Shown here: positions 1 to 8,414 of the stretch, in pieces
Layout of the letters: the number at the start of each line of letters is the position of its first letter
Position numbering within the stretch: position 1 is the stretch's first letter
From: Glutamicibacter sp. MNS18
Lineage (GTDB): Bacteria; Actinomycetota; Actinomycetes; Actinomycetales; Micrococcaceae
Direction of reading: 5' to 3'
NCBI RefSeq assembly: GCF_026107515.2
Contig: NZ_JAPCHW010000022.1
Location: 1 to 33,720, forward strand
DNA length: 33,720 nucleotides
The notes under the pieces: model-generated
Told to the model about the DNA's origin: nothing
Seen by the model: the letters and a program-made list of their open reading frames with translations, nothing else
Databases searched by the model: none
Program-made: the position numbers and the translations under genes

Positions 1-241
1 AAAGCCATCGGCAACCCCTCGGAAAATAAGGGCGAAACCAATGAAGTCCCGGCAAATAATAATCAAACACTCGGAACAACACACGGGGGTGCATCATCCC
101 AAGCAAAATGTTATGTATTTACCAAATATAAAACATTCGGTATCAACAAACTTGGCACACTATTGAGTTCTCAAACAACAAACACTTTCCGGTTCCGCCA
201 TCCCCGATCTTCCAGGGCTGGTTTCGTCCGGCGTCTCATCC
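1..241 (-). other. Leader region of an rRNA operon (16S lies beyond the left edge)
   Basis: Read on the minus strand, positions about 150-190 give the actinobacterial rRNA leader/antitermination-type sequence TTTGAGAACTCAATAGTGTG, followed by AT-rich leader DNA. This motif is characteristic of rRNA leaders and spacers in Actinobacteria. A 16S gene should therefore start just left of position 1, running leftwards. No protein-coding frame is credible here. The call rests on motif memory plus the strong promoter immediately upstream at 242-271; the 16S itself is not in view. Confidence 0.7.
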
Positions 242-271
242 AGTTTATCTTGAAGAATTCCCGAAAGTCAA
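242..271 (-). promoter_or_regulatory. Strong rRNA-type promoter, minus strand
   Basis: On the minus strand a -35 TTGACT (266-271) and a -10 TAAACT (242-247) are separated by exactly 18 bases. This is typical of actinobacterial rrn promoters. The upstream stretch 272-310 is AT-rich and could act as an UP element. Transcription would start near 235 and run left through the rRNA leader. Sequence match plus context; not experimentally defined. Confidence 0.65.
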
Positions 272-299
272 ATCATTGTTTTGTGATTTGAATTTCAAT

Positions 300-1925
300 T
301 CTTCTCCCCATTTATTCCATATTGTTTTCACGGATAACCGTGTCCACGATGGTTTTTGTTGGGGTTTCGTTGCCGTTGTTTCGTCCGGTTTTGATCCCGT
401 GTTCCGTTCGGCAACAGATAAAAACTATACAGGGGTTTACCGGTCCGCGCAAATCGATACGCCCCTTCTGGCCGTGACCGTGCTCACGCGGTGTTTTCTG
501 CAGCCAAATGTTCCAATCGTTCGTGACTCCTCTAGTACTCGAGAGCACGTGTGCAGTTGCCCCTCCCTCCAAGTTGGAATGCAATGACCCTTACGGAGCC
601 GGCTCGGCTTTCATAGCCATTGCGTTCCCCGTACAAGATCACTGGTGGAGTGGCCCGCAGCATGTAGCCAATGCCAGCGGTCGTTGACGCTGGCTCCAAT
701 GGTGCGAATCTATGGCACAAAAGACGGTTTGTCCCTCGCGCAAACTAATGAGCTTGTACGTGGCCTTCCCTAGAGCGCACCTACTCATTCACATGCCGGA
801 TCATTGAAGATGTAAGTGGCCTTGTTCTTCGTAGGTCGGCAAATGACTCAGACAGGCGTATCAGTATCAGTCGTTGCCGGCCGGCCAGGCGGTGATGTGC
901 GTATCCTGCAGACACCTGGACACGCCTTGATGGTTGTGGAGTCCTTCGTCTCCCATGATTTCGGTGCCCCCACCGCCTGAACTGCAGTGTCCGATGGCCG
1001 CCGACTCCTCGGAAGCACCGCACACGATGCGAACCAACAAGGCCATGCCACTGCGGGTGGAATTTTGGCAGGCACAGTTAGCTTCTCGGGCCGAGAACAC
1101 TGGTGGTCGTCAGACGGTTCAGAAGCCGGTGCAGGGTATCGGCCGTGCGTGTCGGTTCCGGGTATTCCGCGAACCGACGGATATCGCGTCAGCGGAAGAC
1201 CGTATAAACGAGCTGCCGGAAACATCATTCACATCACATTCGGTTTCACCGATTTAGCAACTGTGTCTAAGTACATCGGTGCTCGGGGCTGCTGACGGTT
1301 CGGAATAGTACAACTGATGCGACCACTGCGAATCACACAATTCATCCGAGCTGCCATTAGCGGGCGGACGCGGTGCACTATACCCAAGTCCAGTCTCGTC
1401 GGCGTTCAAACCTGCACCGGCTCGTTCGTTTTGTAATCCTGGCTGCCTAATTTCCCTAGATTGGGGATATCGTCAGCCTGACGATAACAACGACCGAAGT
1501 CAAAAGATGCCCGGGGATTCTCCAGGAGCCGAGTTCAACTGCATGGCGCGTGGTGGCGGCGTCGACATTTAACGTGACAGACAACGCTTGGTCGATGCAG
1601 GAATCAAGCATTCCCTCCAGCTTGGTGCAACTCATCGGCGACATGAGGACAATCATCATGCAGAGTGTTCGCACGATGGCGCATTGCCTGGAGCGCCCCG
1701 GTAGCGGCTGCATGGTCGCTACCAGCCACGTAATCCAGGCAGGAAGATCACCGCTGTCTGGCGGCTCGTTCCATACGGTTCCACCCGGGAATGGCCACGG
1801 ATCTGCCGGCTGAGTGCTGCGATAACGCTCCAGGTAAAACAGAGATGGCGACGATTGCTCGACGCCATTTCTGATATGCATATTTTCGCTAATCCAAAAG
1901 AACCCAATGTTCCAGTGGACTTGCC
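300..1925. other. 1.6 kb without a convincing gene
   Basis: No frame in this stretch has a recognisable domain, a good ribosome binding site and sensible composition together. Several overlapping frames of 60-240 codons exist on both strands, but none resembles a known protein. The plus-strand frame from about 1705 to 1920 has a protein-like tail but lacks a start and runs into the following HTH gene out of frame, so it may be decayed coding DNA. The left end of the mobile element may lie here, but no duplicate of the tRNA-Pro end was found. Confidence 0.5.
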
Positions 1926-2360
1926 TTGGTCGAGGTGCTGGCAGGGTATTCGAAGCAGGCGCACCGCAAAATGGATCGGCTCTCTGCCGCAACTCGCGCA
2001 CTTCAGCGGCTGAAATCAGGGGAAACTCGGCCAAGAGCAGTTCAAGGCGAGCGCCACTCCCAGCGCTACCGCATCGCCGATCGCTTTTCATCCGAGGGTT
2101 TGGCAGCCATCGCACGGCGTTATGAGGCGGGTGAGCAGTCAACCGACCTCGCCAAGGAGCACAACATCGCAAAGTCCACGTTGCTCCGCCTTCTGGCCGA
2201 ACAGGGGATTCGAACCAGGCAGCGGGGCCTCACGCCCGAAAAGGAACGCGAGATTCTCCGTCTCCGAAAACAAGGGTTCATCATCCGCGACATCGCCAAA
2301 CAAGTTCGCTGTAGTTACGACACAGCGCGGAAATTCCTGCTAACCAAATCCGAGATCTAG
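1926..2360 (+). CDS. Tandem helix-turn-helix protein, copy 1
   Basis: A 144-residue basic protein with two successive helix-turn-helix units: one around residues 55-90 (segment EQSTDLAKEHNIAKSTLLRL) and one around 100-140 (RDIAKQVRCSYDTARKFL). Both resemble the DNA-binding tails of resolvases and transposases. There is no catalytic domain, so it is likely a DNA-binding regulator or a leftover recombinase tail. It is closely similar at DNA and protein level to the gene at 8815-9243. The similarity begins at the start codon, but here the codon is TTG instead of ATG and no clear ribosome binding site is visible, so expression is uncertain; ATG 1971 is an alternative. It lies 59 bases upstream of the Gabija-like pair on the same strand and could regulate it, which is inference. 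Confidence 0.6.
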   Translation: MVEVLAGYSKQAHRKMDRLSAATRALQRLKSGETRPRAVQGERHSQRYRIADRFSSEGLAAIARRYEAGEQSTDLAKEHNIAKSTLLRLLAEQGIRTRQRGLTPEKEREILRLRKQGFIIRDIAKQVRCSYDTARKFLLTKSEI

Positions 2361-2385
2361 GAGGGTATGGGGCACGTAGTATTTG

Positions 2386-2413
2386 TTGATTGAATCAATC
2401 ATTCTGTCATAAT
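2386..2413 (+). promoter_or_regulatory. Probable gajA promoter with palindromic operator, leaderless
   Basis: A -35-like TTGATT (2386-2391), a 16-base spacer and a -10 CATAAT (2408-2413) precede gajA. The expected start, seven bases after the -10, falls on the A of the ATG at 2420, predicting a leaderless mRNA, which is common in actinobacteria. There is indeed no Shine-Dalgarno sequence upstream of that ATG. A perfect palindrome, TTGATTGAATCAA (2386-2398), overlaps the -35 and is a candidate operator. Confidence 0.45.
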
Positions 2414-2419
2414 CAGGGC

Positions 2420-4018
2420 ATGATCACCCGGGTAAAAGCAACCAACTATCGATGCTTTCAGCAGCTCGACTTTGAGCCTAATGAGCATGTCAACATAATT
2501 GTTGGCGATAACGAAGCTGGGAAGTCAACAATCCTCGAGATTATTGCTCTCGTTATTGGTGGACGAGCGCGTGGCAGATGGGCTGTCGACGACCTCAATC
2601 CGTATTGGTTTAATCAAGCAATCGTTAAGCACTACGTTGAAGAGCACCGCAGTGGACAAAACCCGGACCTACCGCTGATTGATCTAGAGGTTTACCTCAG
2701 CGTCAATACGCCAGGATCTGAACGCCTGCGGGGAATCCACAACTCCAACGGCGAAGATTGTCCTGGCTTGCGGATGCGCATTGTTCCGGATCCTGATCGT
2801 TTGGAGGAGCTTGCCGAGTATCTGCGCCATGAAAATCTGCCCGAACTAATTCCCACGGACTTGTTCATGACTGATTGGCGAGACTTCTCGGGCGAGAAAA
2901 TTACGCGACAGCCACGAGGACTTGGGTTCGCTACCGTCAATATGAATACGGTTTCAAATTCTTCTGGAGTGGACTACAAGCTGAGGCAACTTCTACGGGA
3001 TTTCGTAACCCCTCAAGAGAGTGCACTGATTGCGCTTGAGCATAGGAAGGCGCGGGCAGACATCACGTCAGGCATTCTCGGCGAGGTGAACAATCGCATC
3101 GAGGCCGAAGGCGAATCGTTCGGCGTCGGTCTTCAGATGGATCAAAGCGCCAACGCGAACTGGGACGTATCGGTCACGCCGCACATTGACGACACACCGT
3201 TCTCTCTTCTTGGGCACGGACGGCAAGTTGCGACCAAAATCGCGCTTTCTATGAGCCGGAGCGCTGAACGCACGCAGTTCGTTCTGGTCGAAGAGCCGGA
3301 AAACCATCTTTCTCATACAGAGCTGATGAAGGTGCTGGATAGCATCAAGTCACTCTCTGGAGGTCGTCAACTCTTCATTACGACGCACAGCTCTTTTGTT
3401 CTGAATCGACTCGGCTTTGATGCGCTACACCTCATGCACAATGCTCAAATAACCCCCCTCGCTGTAGGTGCGATCTCTGCGGACACGATTAAATACTTCC
3501 AAAGGCAATCCGGGTACGACACTCTCCGGCTGGCTATTGCGGGAAAGGCTGTAGTTGTTGAAGGCCCCTCTGACGAAATGATCTTCAACCTCGCTTTCCA
3601 GAGGCTCACGGGAAAAGACCCACGAGCATGTGGTATTGACGTAATTGCTCTAGGCACGCGCGGCAAGCGAGCGCTTGAGCTTGCGAAAGCCCTCGGAAAA
3701 AAGATCGCGGTGCTTCGCGACAACGATGGCGAAGATCCATCGCACTGGCGCACCCAAGCTGGCGATCTCATTCAGTCGGGGCAACGTGAGATGTTTATCG
3801 GAGACATCGCAGGGGGTCGCACGCTGGAGCCACAGCTTTTTTCTGCAAATGATGAAACGACGCTCCGCGACGTTCTAGGACTGGCGGCCGATGCTGATGT
3901 GCTCGATTACATGCTCAAGAACAAGACCGAATCTGCATGGGTAATTTCCAACTCGGGTCAGCAGTTGAACTGGCCAACGTACATTATCGATGCGGTCGCG
4001 TTCGCCAATGTCAACTGA
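2420..4018 (+). CDS. gajA: Gabija-like GajA: OLD-family ATPase with TOPRIM nuclease
   Basis: A 532-residue class 2 OLD-type protein. The N-terminal ABC-type ATPase has Walker A GDNEAGKST at about residues 29-37, a Walker B region FVLVEEPENHLS near 290, and the H-loop segment TTHSS. The C-terminal TOPRIM nuclease follows, with VVVEGPSDE near 378 and the DxD-type DNDGED near 433. In Gabija, GajA is a nucleotide-regulated DNA-nicking enzyme that acts with the helicase GajB against phage. Here gajB follows with an 11-base overlap, the expected arrangement. An upstream in-frame TTG (2390) would add ten residues, but ATG 2420 starts directly at the conserved MITRVKATNYRCF opening and fits the leaderless promoter. 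The family assignment is firm; the Gabija call rests on the pairing. Confidence 0.85.
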   Translation: MITRVKATNYRCFQQLDFEPNEHVNIIVGDNEAGKSTILEIIALVIGGRARGRWAVDDLNPYWFNQAIVKHYVEEHRSGQNPDLPLIDLEVYLSVNTPGSERLRGIHNSNGEDCPGLRMRIVPDPDRLEELAEYLRHENLPELIPTDLFMTDWRDFSGEKITRQPRGLGFATVNMNTVSNSSGVDYKLRQLLRDFVTPQESALIALEHRKARADITSGILGEVNNRIEAEGESFGVGLQMDQSANANWDVSVTPHIDDTPFSLLGHGRQVATKIALSMSRSAERTQFVLVEEPENHLSHTELMKVLDSIKSLSGGRQLFITTHSSFVLNRLGFDALHLMHNAQITPLAVGAISADTIKYFQRQSGYDTLRLAIAGKAVVVEGPSDEMIFNLAFQRLTGKDPRACGIDVIALGTRGKRALELAKALGKKIAVLRDNDGEDPSHWRTQAGDLIQSGQREMFIGDIAGGRTLEPQLFSANDETTLRDVLGLAADADVLDYMLKNKTESAWVISNSGQQLNWPTYIIDAVAFANVN

Positions 4019-5120
4019 GGTCCAGCTTGCAGTCGCGGGCAGCGGCAAGACGGCGGAGATTGCTCGACGCATCACGGCTCAGGGTTTGGAGACCAGATCG
4101 ATTGCGCTGACGTTCACCGTCAACGGTCAGCAAGAAATCAGCTCCAGGGTTGGCGTCAAGACTTCAGGGGAACACGAGACGATGGGGTGGTTCACGTTCC
4201 TTGTGAGGCATATTGTGCGCCCGTATTTGCCCGCCGTATTCCCGGGCATTTACGCGACAGGTCTTTGCTATGTCGATACAGATTCCGATATTCCGCGCGG
4301 CAGGAGCGATTGGCAATATTACTTCAATGACAGTCACCAGCCATACAACACCAGATTGGCCCTGCTGGCGAAGAAGGTTCTGGTGGCTACGAGTGACCTG
4401 CCTATACGCCGGCTTGAGGGAATTTTCGACCAGATCTACATCGACGAGTTTCAGGATCTTGGCGGGAATGACCTGGTCGTGCTCGAAACGTTAATGAATT
4501 CATCGATTGGGCTCTTCGCCACAGGCGACGTACGCCAGTCAGTCTTGCAGACATCGCGATCAGACCGGCTGAATCGGGAGTACCGCGGAGTGCACCTCGT
4601 GGAATGGTTTCGAGAGAAAGAGAACCAGGAGATTTGTAGTATCACCTACTCAGACGAGACGAGCAGGTTCAATCAAGCGATAGCATCATTCTCTGATCTC
4701 ATCCACGACCCAGAGTTAAACCTCCCTGCGACGACGTCTGTACAGGAGGATGAGACTGGACACGATGGTGTTTTCTTGGTGGACACGGCCGACATCCCTA
4801 ACTACGTCGCCACGTGGAACCCCACGATCCTGTGGTCAAGGAAGAGCCAGCGCGAGCTTCCGAGTGCGGAATTGATGACGTTTGGATCTTCGAAGGGGTT
4901 GACGCGAGAACGTGTCCTGATTGTTGCGACAGGCCCAATCGGCAAGTGGCTGAAAACGAAGGACTTGCTCGCAGCCAGTTCGGCATGTGGATTCTATGTA
5001 GCGGCTACGAGAGCTCGGTTTAGTGTCGCTATTGCAGTAGACCGGGCCAGCAGGGTTCATGGGATGCTTCATCCAGATTTTGCCGGTAACGTAAAGCTTT
5101 GGACTCCACCCGAAGAATAG
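4008..5120 (+). CDS. gajB: Gabija-like GajB: short UvrD-type helicase/ATPase
   Basis: A 370-residue superfamily 1 helicase-like protein. Walker A VAGSGKT is at residues 9-15, Walker B YIDEFQDLGG near 145, motif V-like SSKGLTRERVLIV near 295, and motif VI-like YVAATRARFSVAI near the C-terminus. In Gabija, GajB is the UvrD/PcrA-like partner that works with GajA. It is clearly shorter than a usual GajB (nearer 500 residues) and has little room for the accessory 1B/2B domains, so it may be a compact variant or another class 2 OLD-associated helicase. The start overlaps the gajA stop; ATG 3990 would add six residues. It converges with the minus-strand gene ending at 5162. Confidence 0.78.
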   Translation: MSTEVQLAVAGSGKTAEIARRITAQGLETRSIALTFTVNGQQEISSRVGVKTSGEHETMGWFTFLVRHIVRPYLPAVFPGIYATGLCYVDTDSDIPRGRSDWQYYFNDSHQPYNTRLALLAKKVLVATSDLPIRRLEGIFDQIYIDEFQDLGGNDLVVLETLMNSSIGLFATGDVRQSVLQTSRSDRLNREYRGVHLVEWFREKENQEICSITYSDETSRFNQAIASFSDLIHDPELNLPATTSVQEDETGHDGVFLVDTADIPNYVATWNPTILWSRKSQRELPSAELMTFGSSKGLTRERVLIVATGPIGKWLKTKDLLAASSACGFYVAATRARFSVAIAVDRASRVHGMLHPDFAGNVKLWTPPEE

Positions 5121-5161
5121 TCGCATAATTCTATTTCGAAGCGGTGGCGTGTAAATTCGAC

Positions 5162-5641
5162 TTACTGCTTAGAACCTTCAAATGAGTCATGTTCGATATC
5201 CTGGGCTTCCTTCGCGCTACGCATCTCCTCGACGATCATGCACCGCATTGCCTGAATAAGCTTGTCTATTTCAGGTTTAGGTCGGGCAATGCCTCTGACG
5301 ACGACGTCCCCGCGCTGTATTCGTCGGCTCTTCCTCGGCGCTGCAGGGTGTAGCCGCTCCAACCGTCGCCGCTCCTCCATCGCAAAGAACTCATATTGCA
5401 TGCGATGAAACAGCTTACCCGCAACATGGCCCAGCTGTGGCTGCTCCCGGTTGGTCTGCTTTAGGTGCGCCTTGAACTCCGTAAAGCCAAGCTGCTCGTC
5501 GGGTCGGTAGAAGTTATGTATCTTCAGCTGATCTCCAAGCCTGAATTCACCAAAGACTGACTGACCGCCGTAGAAATCAGTCCATAGCCTCCGTAGAAAC
5601 AGGTGGCGTTCATATTGTTCGCGTTGGGTTACTCGTGGCAT
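5162..5641 (-). CDS. Unrecognised 159-residue protein, last gene of the CBASS-like operon
   Basis: I do not recognise a family. The protein is soluble-looking and strongly charged, with an Arg-rich middle (about residues 90-125) and an acidic tail, and has no membrane segment or signal peptide. It sits downstream of the second CD-NTase on the same strand with an 81-base gap, the largest in that operon. It has its own strong ribosome binding site AAGGAG (5645-5650), which abuts a perfect 15-bp hairpin (5649-5684). It may be an accessory component, a regulator or an unrelated passenger. Confidence that it is a real gene is good because of the start signals and operon position; its function is unknown. 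Confidence 0.6.
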   Translation of the reverse strand: MPRVTQREQYERHLFLRRLWTDFYGGQSVFGEFRLGDQLKIHNFYRPDEQLGFTEFKAHLKQTNREQPQLGHVAGKLFHRMQYEFFAMEERRRLERLHPAAPRKSRRIQRGDVVVRGIARPKPEIDKLIQAMRCMIVEEMRSAKEAQDIEHDSFEGSKQ

Positions 5642-5648
5642 TAACTCC

Positions 5649-5684
5649 TTTTCTTTCTGCTCTGAATTGAGAGCAGAAAGAAAA
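5649..5684 (-). promoter_or_regulatory. Perfect 15-bp inverted repeat at the ribosome binding site of the 159-residue gene
   Basis: Arms 5649-5663 and 5670-5684 are perfectly complementary (TTTTCTTTCTGCTCT and its complement) around a 6-base loop. On the minus-strand transcript, the hairpin ends inside the first two bases of the AAGGAG Shine-Dalgarno sequence of the downstream gene. Neither strand has a U-run after the stem, so it is not a classical terminator. It could limit ribosome access or stabilise the upstream part of the mRNA. Confidence 0.6.
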
Positions 5685-5722
5685 GTCCAGTGGTAGCCCT
5701 GCAGAACATCAGGAAAGACGGA

Positions 5723-6592
5723 CTAATAGTAGCTCGGGAAGTGCCCGTCAAAAACTAAGCCCCAATAGGTAAATGCCTCATGCGTTTTGCCTACCTTGTT
5801 GAGATCAACTGCGGTATTTGCCCGTCTAGCTGCTGTATCGAGCTTTGAGCGTGCATCGACATAGTTTGATTCACTTGAGCATGCTTTAATCCGACCAGTG
5901 CTACCGGTTGGGTCATTCATGTCCGATAGTTGATTTCGCTGAAGGCTATTCAGGAAGAACGTGAAATCCAAAGGAAGGATTACGGACGTCTGCGTCGCCA
6001 TATATTGTGCAGCTCGCATCTCCAGATAGAACGAAGAGATCGGGACGTTCCTGTAGTACTTCCATGCTTTGGCAAGGCGCGCTAGCTGTTTGGCGCCACC
6101 CTTGATGCCGGCCTTGGTGTTGCATGCATTCACGTATTTTAGGTGTGCTTCGGGCGTCGACTCCATCCATTCGGTCGTAACGCCCGGAATATCGAATCTC
6201 ATGCCGTTATCGGTGCTAAGGTCCGCGTAGCCAGGGATAATCTCGACACGCTCGTATCCCTGTCCGAACTCTAGGACGACAGCCGGCTTTGAAGTATGGA
6301 TGTACGTATAAGGGAACCGCTCTTTTAGTGCGTCGCGAATTGCTGTCAGTGATGACGATCCATAGACAGGCTTCGATGACTTGAGCGAAACAAAATAGTC
6401 GACATCGCTCTTGCCAGTGATGCCAGTGCCGTGTTTGAACGAACCACTCTCAAACATTCGGTATAGTCCGAACTTGCTATCCAGCTTGTTGTATATTTCT
6501 TGCCGATGCGATGCGGCCTTTGAGCGTTCGTTGTCGCTGGGAATCAGCCGGCTGATAAAGATGTCGAATGCTTCGTTTACGTTTTTTGCCAT
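5723..6592 (-). CDS. CD-NTase-like nucleotidyltransferase (second cyclase of the operon)
   Basis: A 289-residue protein of the CD-NTase/SMODS type, which makes cyclic oligonucleotide alarms in CBASS defence. The signature is visible: GSFKHGTGITGKSDVDYF, with GS at residues 50-51 and the metal-binding D63 and D65. The third acidic position appears to be a Glu (E117 in VEIIPGY) rather than the more usual Asp. It follows the first CD-NTase by 14 bases with the ribosome binding site GGGGGA. The two cyclases are of similar length but clearly divergent, so this is not a recent duplication. It may make a different product, act on the same pathway, or be a regulatory pseudo-enzyme. Family confidence is high; the product nucleotide is unknown. 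Confidence 0.8.
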   Translation of the reverse strand: MAKNVNEAFDIFISRLIPSDNERSKAASHRQEIYNKLDSKFGLYRMFESGSFKHGTGITGKSDVDYFVSLKSSKPVYGSSSLTAIRDALKERFPYTYIHTSKPAVVLEFGQGYERVEIIPGYADLSTDNGMRFDIPGVTTEWMESTPEAHLKYVNACNTKAGIKGGAKQLARLAKAWKYYRNVPISSFYLEMRAAQYMATQTSVILPLDFTFFLNSLQRNQLSDMNDPTGSTGRIKACSSESNYVDARSKLDTAARRANTAVDLNKVGKTHEAFTYWGLVFDGHFPSYY

Positions 6593-6606
6593 GAATGTCC
6601 CCCAGT

Positions 6607-7479
6607 TTAGTTAATCGGAAAGTCGTCGCCCAAGATTCTGCGCCAAAGCTTCTTAGCTTCATAGTGGTCACCTTGGATCTCTGCCGTTCGCGCTTCTTGC
6701 GCGGTCGCTGCGGCCCTGGTTAGCGATTGAATTGCCTCTGAGCGCAAAGTTGTAGACATATACGTTGATAGGCTGCCTGATTCTCCGCCCGGGTCCTTCA
6801 CATCAATGCGCTTAGGGGCCCATTGAAAGAATTTCTCCAGGCTTTCCTGTTGAAGTGTGCCGAGAGACTTAAAAGTGCTCGCCGTCATCGTCTCGAGGTG
6901 GAAGGATCTAAATCTTTTCGAATGGGCCCCATTCCACATCTTCAGGAGTCTTACGAGTGGCGCAAGTCGACCATTCAGCTCTCGATCCTTCGTCGAAAAC
7001 CAGGAATTGGCAACTGTTGGTTGAGTGAAGAGCCACGTTCCGTCTCCTGCAGGCAGTAAGTACCGTGAATCCTTAAAGCGGAACACTGGCGCGACGTCTA
7101 CATGACCGCCGTGCTCAAAAAATACACGAACAGCTTGACCTCTAGCGCCAACTTGTTGCGCGGAATAACCGTTGTAGGATTCCCTGACTCGGTACAGAAA
7201 TTTACGAGAGTCAGGCTGGTATTTATCCCATCCGCCGTTGCCAGCTGAAAAGACGGCAAGGACATCGACGTCATCAAATGGCCGAATGATCGTATTCTTT
7301 GCTGCGGATCCCATCAGGCTTGCAAATGAAAAAGGAGTGGCCGAGTCGCTCGGGAATGCCTTTTGGAGGATCTTGATCGCTCCTGTTTTGCGAGCGGGGA
7401 TGAGGGTGTTGGCTTGGTACTCGGTTGCTGTGATGTCTTCGAGAAATTTGGCGAACGCCTGAGTTACTGTACGGCTCAT
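6607..7479 (-). CDS. CD-NTase-like nucleotidyltransferase (first cyclase of the operon)
   Basis: A 290-residue nucleotidyltransferase. The pattern is LMGSAAKNTIIRPFDDVDVL, with GS at 57-58 and catalytic acids around D70 and D72, plus a third Asp (D128) in GGHVDVAPVF. This is the complete CD-NTase/pol-beta triad. In CBASS, such enzymes make a cyclic nucleotide on infection that opens or activates an effector. Its ATG overlaps the stop of the upstream S-4TM effector gene as ATGA (7476-7479), so the two are translationally coupled, which supports effector and cyclase acting together. A second, different CD-NTase follows directly. No Cap2/Cap3 or HORMA/TRIP13 genes are present, so by gene content it resembles a minimal type I system. 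Confidence 0.82.
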   Translation of the reverse strand: MSRTVTQAFAKFLEDITATEYQANTLIPARKTGAIKILQKAFPSDSATPFSFASLMGSAAKNTIIRPFDDVDVLAVFSAGNGGWDKYQPDSRKFLYRVRESYNGYSAQQVGARGQAVRVFFEHGGHVDVAPVFRFKDSRYLLPAGDGTWLFTQPTVANSWFSTKDRELNGRLAPLVRLLKMWNGAHSKRFRSFHLETMTASTFKSLGTLQQESLEKFFQWAPKRIDVKDPGGESGSLSTYMSTTLRSEAIQSLTRAAATAQEARTAEIQGDHYEAKKLWRRILGDDFPIN

Positions 7480-8414
7480 GACCTTCCTCCATCCGCTGAA
7501 TTGCTATTATTTGCCAGGTGGTCCGCCGCACCCTTCATGGCGCGTTCGTTGGATTCTCTCGTAATCTTGTACAGAAAGTTTGCTGTTTGAGGTGTACTGA
7601 TGCGTAGCGAGTACATGCGCTCCTGCCAGATGAGTAGGTCTTGAGGTTGGACGTGGTGCTCTTCGACACCGGCAAGTTTCTCCTCTATAGAAAGCGCAAG
7701 TTCGGATCGCTCACGGCTAGCTGCCGTAGTGAGTCGCCACTGCTCGAATACGTCCAAAAGTGCCGGTAGGATCGGCAGGAACAATCCCAGGATGAATGTT
7801 TCGAGCGTCCACGAAAACGCCATGCCGACCGAAACAGATGCGATGACCCATACAACTACGCAAGTCATCCACATCCTACGGTTCAGATTCAAGAGGCGAC
7901 TGGAGTAGGAAGCGTTAGCACGCTGGGCAATTGCTACGGCGTCGAGGCCAGATGTCGCAGGGTCTACCGGATACCAATTTTCAAGTTTCTGCTGAACTAC
8001 TTGCTTATTAATGGCTTCAGCTGGTCCGACCAAGACCTCAATATCTTCGAGTGATGCACGTGGAGATTTAGGCGCAAGCCCTGGCATGCCAAAAACGAGA
8101 ACATCAAAATCTTCCTGGATGGCCGCTGCTTTATGAGTCTTGCTGAGCTGCAAGTTTGCTAAAAATGTTCTACCGAGAAATACCCAGGCTCCCGCAACTG
8201 CCGCTGCTACAACGGCGTACTCAGGTTTGAGGATCGCCAAAATCGGGGCGATAATTGCAATCGCAGCGACACCAACAGTACGTATGGTTGACCAAAATTT
8301 CGCTTTTGAGTGCATCTTACGCTGCGCCAACAGAAGCCGCAGTGCTTCCGGGGAGTTTTGCTTACTTGCAATTTCCGCCGACGATGGTGGCGTGTAGTCA
8401 TCAGCACTGTTCAC
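7476..8414 (-). CDS. S-4TM family pore-forming effector (CBASS-type)
   Basis: A 312-residue membrane protein with four predicted transmembrane helices in two pairs (about residues 45-62, 66-82, 183-200 and 205-222). These are separated by a soluble segment with the QEDFDVLVFGMP and ENWYPVDP motifs that I associate with the S-4TM family. S-4TM proteins are predicted effectors of nucleotide-activated conflict systems and would permeabilise the inner membrane when the cyclase product accumulates. The gene leads the operon and overlaps the first CD-NTase by ATGA. The start is GTG at 8414, preceded by GAGG at somewhat long spacing. The promoter must lie in the AT-rich DNA around 8440-8490, but no single -35/-10 pair stands out. 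Confidence 0.8.
   Translation of the reverse strand: MNSADDYTPPSSAEIASKQNSPEALRLLLAQRKMHSKAKFWSTIRTVGVAAIAIIAPILAILKPEYAVVAAAVAGAWVFLGRTFLANLQLSKTHKAAAIQEDFDVLVFGMPGLAPKSPRASLEDIEVLVGPAEAINKQVVQQKLENWYPVDPATSGLDAVAIAQRANASYSSRLLNLNRRMWMTCVVVWVIASVSVGMAFSWTLETFILGLFLPILPALLDVFEQWRLTTAASRERSELALSIEEKLAGVEEHHVQPQDLLIWQERMYSLRISTPQTANFLYKITRESNERAMKGAADHLANNSNSADGGRS

Noticed and set aside
1705-1925. Plus-strand frame with a protein-like tail (segment ANPKEPNVPVDLPW)
   Set aside because: No start codon, a stop just upstream, and it runs out of frame into HTH copy 1. It may be decayed coding DNA but cannot be assigned.
1456-2172. A 238-codon minus-strand frame overlapping HTH copy 1
   Set aside because: It lies antisense to the conserved HTH gene for much of its 5' part, has Arg/Pro-rich composition typical of a shadow frame and no recognisable domain.
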